A DNA stretch of 64,000 nucleotides, taken from assembly GCA_018399015.1 (NCBI GenBank), contig CP073761.1:620001-684000 (forward strand), written 5' to 3'. How positions within the stretch are numbered: the stretch's first letter is position 1; the number at the start of each line of letters is the position of its first letter. Positions 61,777 through 64,000 of this stretch are shown piece after piece. Source of the stretch: Cyanobium sp. M30B3. Lineage in GTDB: Bacteria > Cyanobacteriota > Cyanobacteriia > PCC-6307 > Cyanobiaceae. The notes under the pieces are model-generated. The model was not told the DNA's origin. It worked only from the letters and a program-made list of their open reading frames with translations, and ran no database searches. A program made the translations under genes and the position numbers.

Positions 61777-62422
61777 GCTCCAGGACAGTGCCCGCATCGG
61801 GGCGCCGGTGATCCGCCAGCAGCGCCTCGGCGAGGTGGCCCATCTGGCGGTGGTGCGCACCGAGCAGCGCGACCGCCTGCGCCGCAACCAGAGCAACGGC
61901 GAGATGGAGCCGATCCCCAACGGCAGCGACCGCCAGGGCCGGCCCCGCTTCAGGCAGGAGATGGTGATCCATGCCCTGGCCCTGCCCGGCACCACCATGG
62001 AGGCCCGGCTGGGGGATGAGGGCGGGGTACCGGCGGCGGGCGATCGGGTGCGCCTGATCCTCAAGGCCAGGGGATTCGGCGACTGGATCGAAGCCCGCCG
62101 CGGCCACCGCAAGGGCAAGCTCAATGTGGGCGATGTGCTGACGCTGGAGACCCGCTGGGCGCAGCAGTACGACCAGGACGGCAACGCCAAGGGCCCCAAG
62201 ATCGCCGACCAGGCCATCGCTGACGGTCTGCCCCGCAACGTCACCGTCGGCTTCTACGGACCCCTCTCCCTCAGCGAGGGCAGCGACCCCCGCTGGATCG
62301 AGGCCGCCGAGCAGGCCTACCGGAGCGATGAGGCGGCGCAGCGCCAGCAGCAGGCGATCGAGCTCGATGGCGGCGATCCCTACGCAGAAGAGTTCGGCGA
62401 CGACGAGGAGGGGCCCTTCTGA
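61766..62422 (+). CDS. SSB-like OB-fold protein
   Basis: 218 aa. A beta-rich core (AHLAVVRTEQRDRL; RFRQEMVIHALALPG; RVRLILKARGFGDWIEA; VLTLETRWAQQYD) fits an OB fold. The C-terminus ends EEFGDDEEGPF, much like the acidic DDDIPF tip of single-strand-binding proteins that recruits partners. Role inferred: single-strand DNA binding during replication or recombination of the element. Confidence 0.55.
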   Translation: MAIELQDSARIGAPVIRQQRLGEVAHLAVVRTEQRDRLRRNQSNGEMEPIPNGSDRQGRPRFRQEMVIHALALPGTTMEARLGDEGGVPAAGDRVRLILKARGFGDWIEARRGHRKGKLNVGDVLTLETRWAQQYDQDGNAKGPKIADQAIADGLPRNVTVGFYGPLSLSEGSDPRWIEAAEQAYRSDEAAQRQQQAIELDGGDPYAEEFGDDEEGPF

Positions 62423-62682
62423 TGAGCAGCCCCCACAACCACCGCTCCGGCCGCGGCGACACCAGCCGCCGCAGTGCCCAGCTGCCGGCCTTCTGCCGCA
62501 GCCGCAGCTCCCGCAGCCAGCTGGTGAGCGTCAGCAACCTGCGCAATCTCCAGCGCCTGCTGCTGCTGGTGCTGCTGATTCAGCTCAGCACCCTCCTGCT
62601 GGTGATCGCCGGGCCGGTTCCGCAACGGCCCCTCTGGCCGGAGTTCCACAAATCAGCCATTAAGTGGAGCGTGAGGCCATGA
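62422..62682 (+). CDS. Small single-pass membrane protein
   Basis: 86 aa. Basic N-terminal half (SRSSRSQLVSVSNLRNL), then one membrane helix (LLLLVLLIQLSTLLLVIAG) and a short tail. Overlaps the SSB-like stop. Function unknown. Confidence 0.5.
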   Translation: MSSPHNHRSGRGDTSRRSAQLPAFCRSRSSRSQLVSVSNLRNLQRLLLLVLLIQLSTLLLVIAGPVPQRPLWPEFHKSAIKWSVRP

Positions 62683-62975
62683 CCATGGGTGAGCAGCATT
62701 CCACGCTTCTCCAGGACGACCAGACCTCAGCCCGGCCTGCCCGTCTGCCGACATGGGTGTCAACCCGGGTGATCTGCCAGGTGATCGGTATCTCCCGAGC
62801 CACCCTGTACCGAAACCTCCAGCAGGGGGTGTTCCGGATGGGGATCGAGTGCCGACGGATCAACCCCCTGGCCATCAAGGGGCAGGTTCAGTGGCACGTC
62901 CCCAACATTGAGGAGCGGCTGCGCAAGGCCTCAGCAGAAGCTGAGCGCTTACGTCGGCTGCGCCAGGGCCTTTGA
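62679..62975 (+). CDS. Excisionase-like winged-HTH protein
   Basis: 98 aa from the ATG at 62679 (overlapping the previous stop). WVSTRVICQVIGISRATLYR is a helix-turn-helix; a wing-like strand (RRINPLAIKGQVQWHVPNI) and a C-terminal helix follow. Position as the last rightward gene, convergent to the integrase, suggests a recombination directionality factor. Confidence 0.6.
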   Translation: MTMGEQHSTLLQDDQTSARPARLPTWVSTRVICQVIGISRATLYRNLQQGVFRMGIECRRINPLAIKGQVQWHVPNIEERLRKASAEAERLRRLRQGL

Positions 62976-62977
62976 AA

Positions 62978-63015
62978 GATCGGGCTGGATAGGGCTTCTG
63001 ACGCTCAGCCCGATC
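62978..63015. terminator. Hairpin between excisionase-like and integrase genes
   Basis: Perfect 10-bp stem GATCGGGCTG (62978-62987) and CAGCCCGATC (63006-63015) with an 18-base loop, right after the excisionase-like stop. There is no strong T run, so a terminator is probable but not certain. Confidence 0.5.
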
Positions 63016-63196
63016 CCATGCGGGAATGCCTGCATGGCTGACTGCTCGAAGGGGGGGAGACGAGTCAGCTTTGCCGGCATCTCTCCTCCTGGCGCCTTCT
63101 GCGGGTTCTCGTGATTTGCTGGCTGGCGTCACACCAGGCGGCTTCTCTATGGCCCCGCTTCCCACTGGGCTCCTCAGGTTGTGATGGCTTGGTCGC

Positions 63197-64000
63197 CTAC
63201 GCCATGGAGGCCTCCTCAAGACGTCTTCTGCGGAGCTCCTTGGCCCGGAGCTTCTGCTCGGCCTTGGTGATCCAGCGCTGGTAGTGGCGCCGATGAACGG
63301 TTTCGGAGTGGCCGAGGGATTCGGCTGCATCGGCTGTGGTCCAGAGCGGAATCAGCTCGGGGGTGCAGTGCACCCGTCTGGCCCAGCAGTGCCTCAGGTC
63401 GTAGGGGGTCAGCTTGCGTCCATCAGCGCTGACGGGTGGCGCTAGGCGACTGCAACGGGTAGAGACAGCCTGGCCGATGATGTTGTTCGGCCGGTCGGTG
63501 CGGATCGAGGGCAGGCGCATCTCCCGCAGCCGCCAGCGCTCGACCCACTCCTCGGGTGCCGGGTGGGAAATGTGAAAGCCCGTTTTCGTTTCTGGCAGCA
63601 CGGTCACCAGGGCGTCTTCGTCGGGGGGACCCTCCAGGTGGAACACCTCATGGGGCCGCAGCCCATAGGTGGCCAGCATCCCGAACACCCACTGCCATTT
63701 GGGCCGATCCTCCATGTGGTCGATCCAGCGCACGATGGCGTCGTCAGGAGCCAGCAAGCGGTCCGCAACTGAGGTCGCCCGGTAACGGGAGCGTTGGCGC
63801 AGCTTCAGAACGTCTTCCCTGCGCAGGCCCTGCAGTCCTGCCTCAATGAACTTGATGGCGGTGTCACAGCGGGCCAGGTAGTCCCTGCGGCCGCAGTCCT
63901 GCTCTTCGATCCAGTGCAGGATTGCTTCTGCAGTCGGGCTGTTCTCCCGCTTGGCGAGGGCATTGAAGTGGGAGTTGAAGGCCGTGGTGCTGCGCAGACC
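63197..64000 (-). CDS. Tyrosine integrase (N-terminus beyond the window)
   Basis: The frame is open to the window edge and encodes at least 267 residues of the C-terminal part; the gene continues past 64000. The upstream segment (STTAFNSHFNALAKRENSPT, GLQGLRREDVLKLRQRSRYR) is core-binding-like. The catalytic part has MLATYGLRPHEVFHLEG (Arg), LTPYDLRHCWARRV, ESLGHSETVHRRHYQRW with the nucleophile Tyr. It is the probable phage integrase, so the attachment site should lie just beyond the right edge. Confidence 0.85.
   Translation of the reverse strand, partial: GLRSTTAFNSHFNALAKRENSPTAEAILHWIEEQDCGRRDYLARCDTAIKFIEAGLQGLRREDVLKLRQRSRYRATSVADRLLAPDDAIVRWIDHMEDRPKWQWVFGMLATYGLRPHEVFHLEGPPDEDALVTVLPETKTGFHISHPAPEEWVERWRLREMRLPSIRTDRPNNIIGQAVSTRCSRLAPPVSADGRKLTPYDLRHCWARRVHCTPELIPLWTTADAAESLGHSETVHRRHYQRWITKAEQKLRAKELRRRRLEEASMA

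Overview
The window looks like a GC-rich picocyanobacterium (Cyanobium/Synechococcus type). Evidence: a DUF1651 protein, a SepF-like protein with a YccF neighbour, a DUF1822/CHAT cassette, a Nif11 protein, and occasional HIP1 octamers (GCGATCGC). No rRNA, tRNA or CRISPR array was seen.

The backbone is a tailed-phage genome in pieces. Its late genes all lie on the minus strand and, read right to left, keep phage order: terminase small and large subunits (55.7-53.5 kb), a sigma-70-like factor, DUF4055 portal (44.6-43.0), two neck/LysM-type proteins (38.6-36.9), scaffold (35.3-34.4), major capsid protein (5.4-4.4), and tail fibre/beta-propeller proteins (2.7-0.9). The early region at the right end has a PrimPol/DUF3987 replication protein, a cluster of GTCCC boxes that may be an origin, a Cro/CI-type repressor with matching operators on both sides, a rightward operon with an SSB-like protein and an excisionase-like protein, and an integrase that runs off the window edge.

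Cargo fills every gap between phage modules. At 5.6-9.3 kb there is an adenosylhomocysteinase-like gene and an IS91-type transposase paired with a tyrosine recombinase. At 9.5-13.6 kb is a broken extracellular contractile injection system (eCIS): tube, sheath, DUF4255 cap and Ig-like protein, truncated on the IS91 side. From 13.7 to 20.1 kb come HigBA, Nif11, MntA-HepT, a lysis-like cassette (L,D-transpeptidase, lysozyme, holin-like) and an HNH-like protein with a membrane partner. From 20.1 to 32.4 kb are two divergent CHAT (caspase-like) loci, one TPR-CHAT and one sigma-like/DUF1822/CHAT-CHASE2 cassette, followed by a membrane protein and an M28 peptidase. YccF, SepF and VapBC lie at 35.4-36.9 kb. 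YhaV, an IS1182 element, a PEP-CTERM-like protein and a PrlF-like antitoxin lie at 38.6-43.0 kb.

The most striking cargo is the AT-richer operon at 45.5-51.8 kb. A subtilisin-like protease carries a C-terminal stretch of nine consecutive Thr/Ser-x(3-5)-Cys units. It is translationally coupled to an APH-type kinase, a HopA1-family protein and a LanC-like cyclase, which is the class V-type lanthipeptide enzyme logic. Downstream is a stand-alone copy of the protease's own I9-like propeptide and a small membrane protein. I read this as a candidate thioether-modified protease system with its own inhibitor. That is inference from sequence; no search or structure prediction was run.
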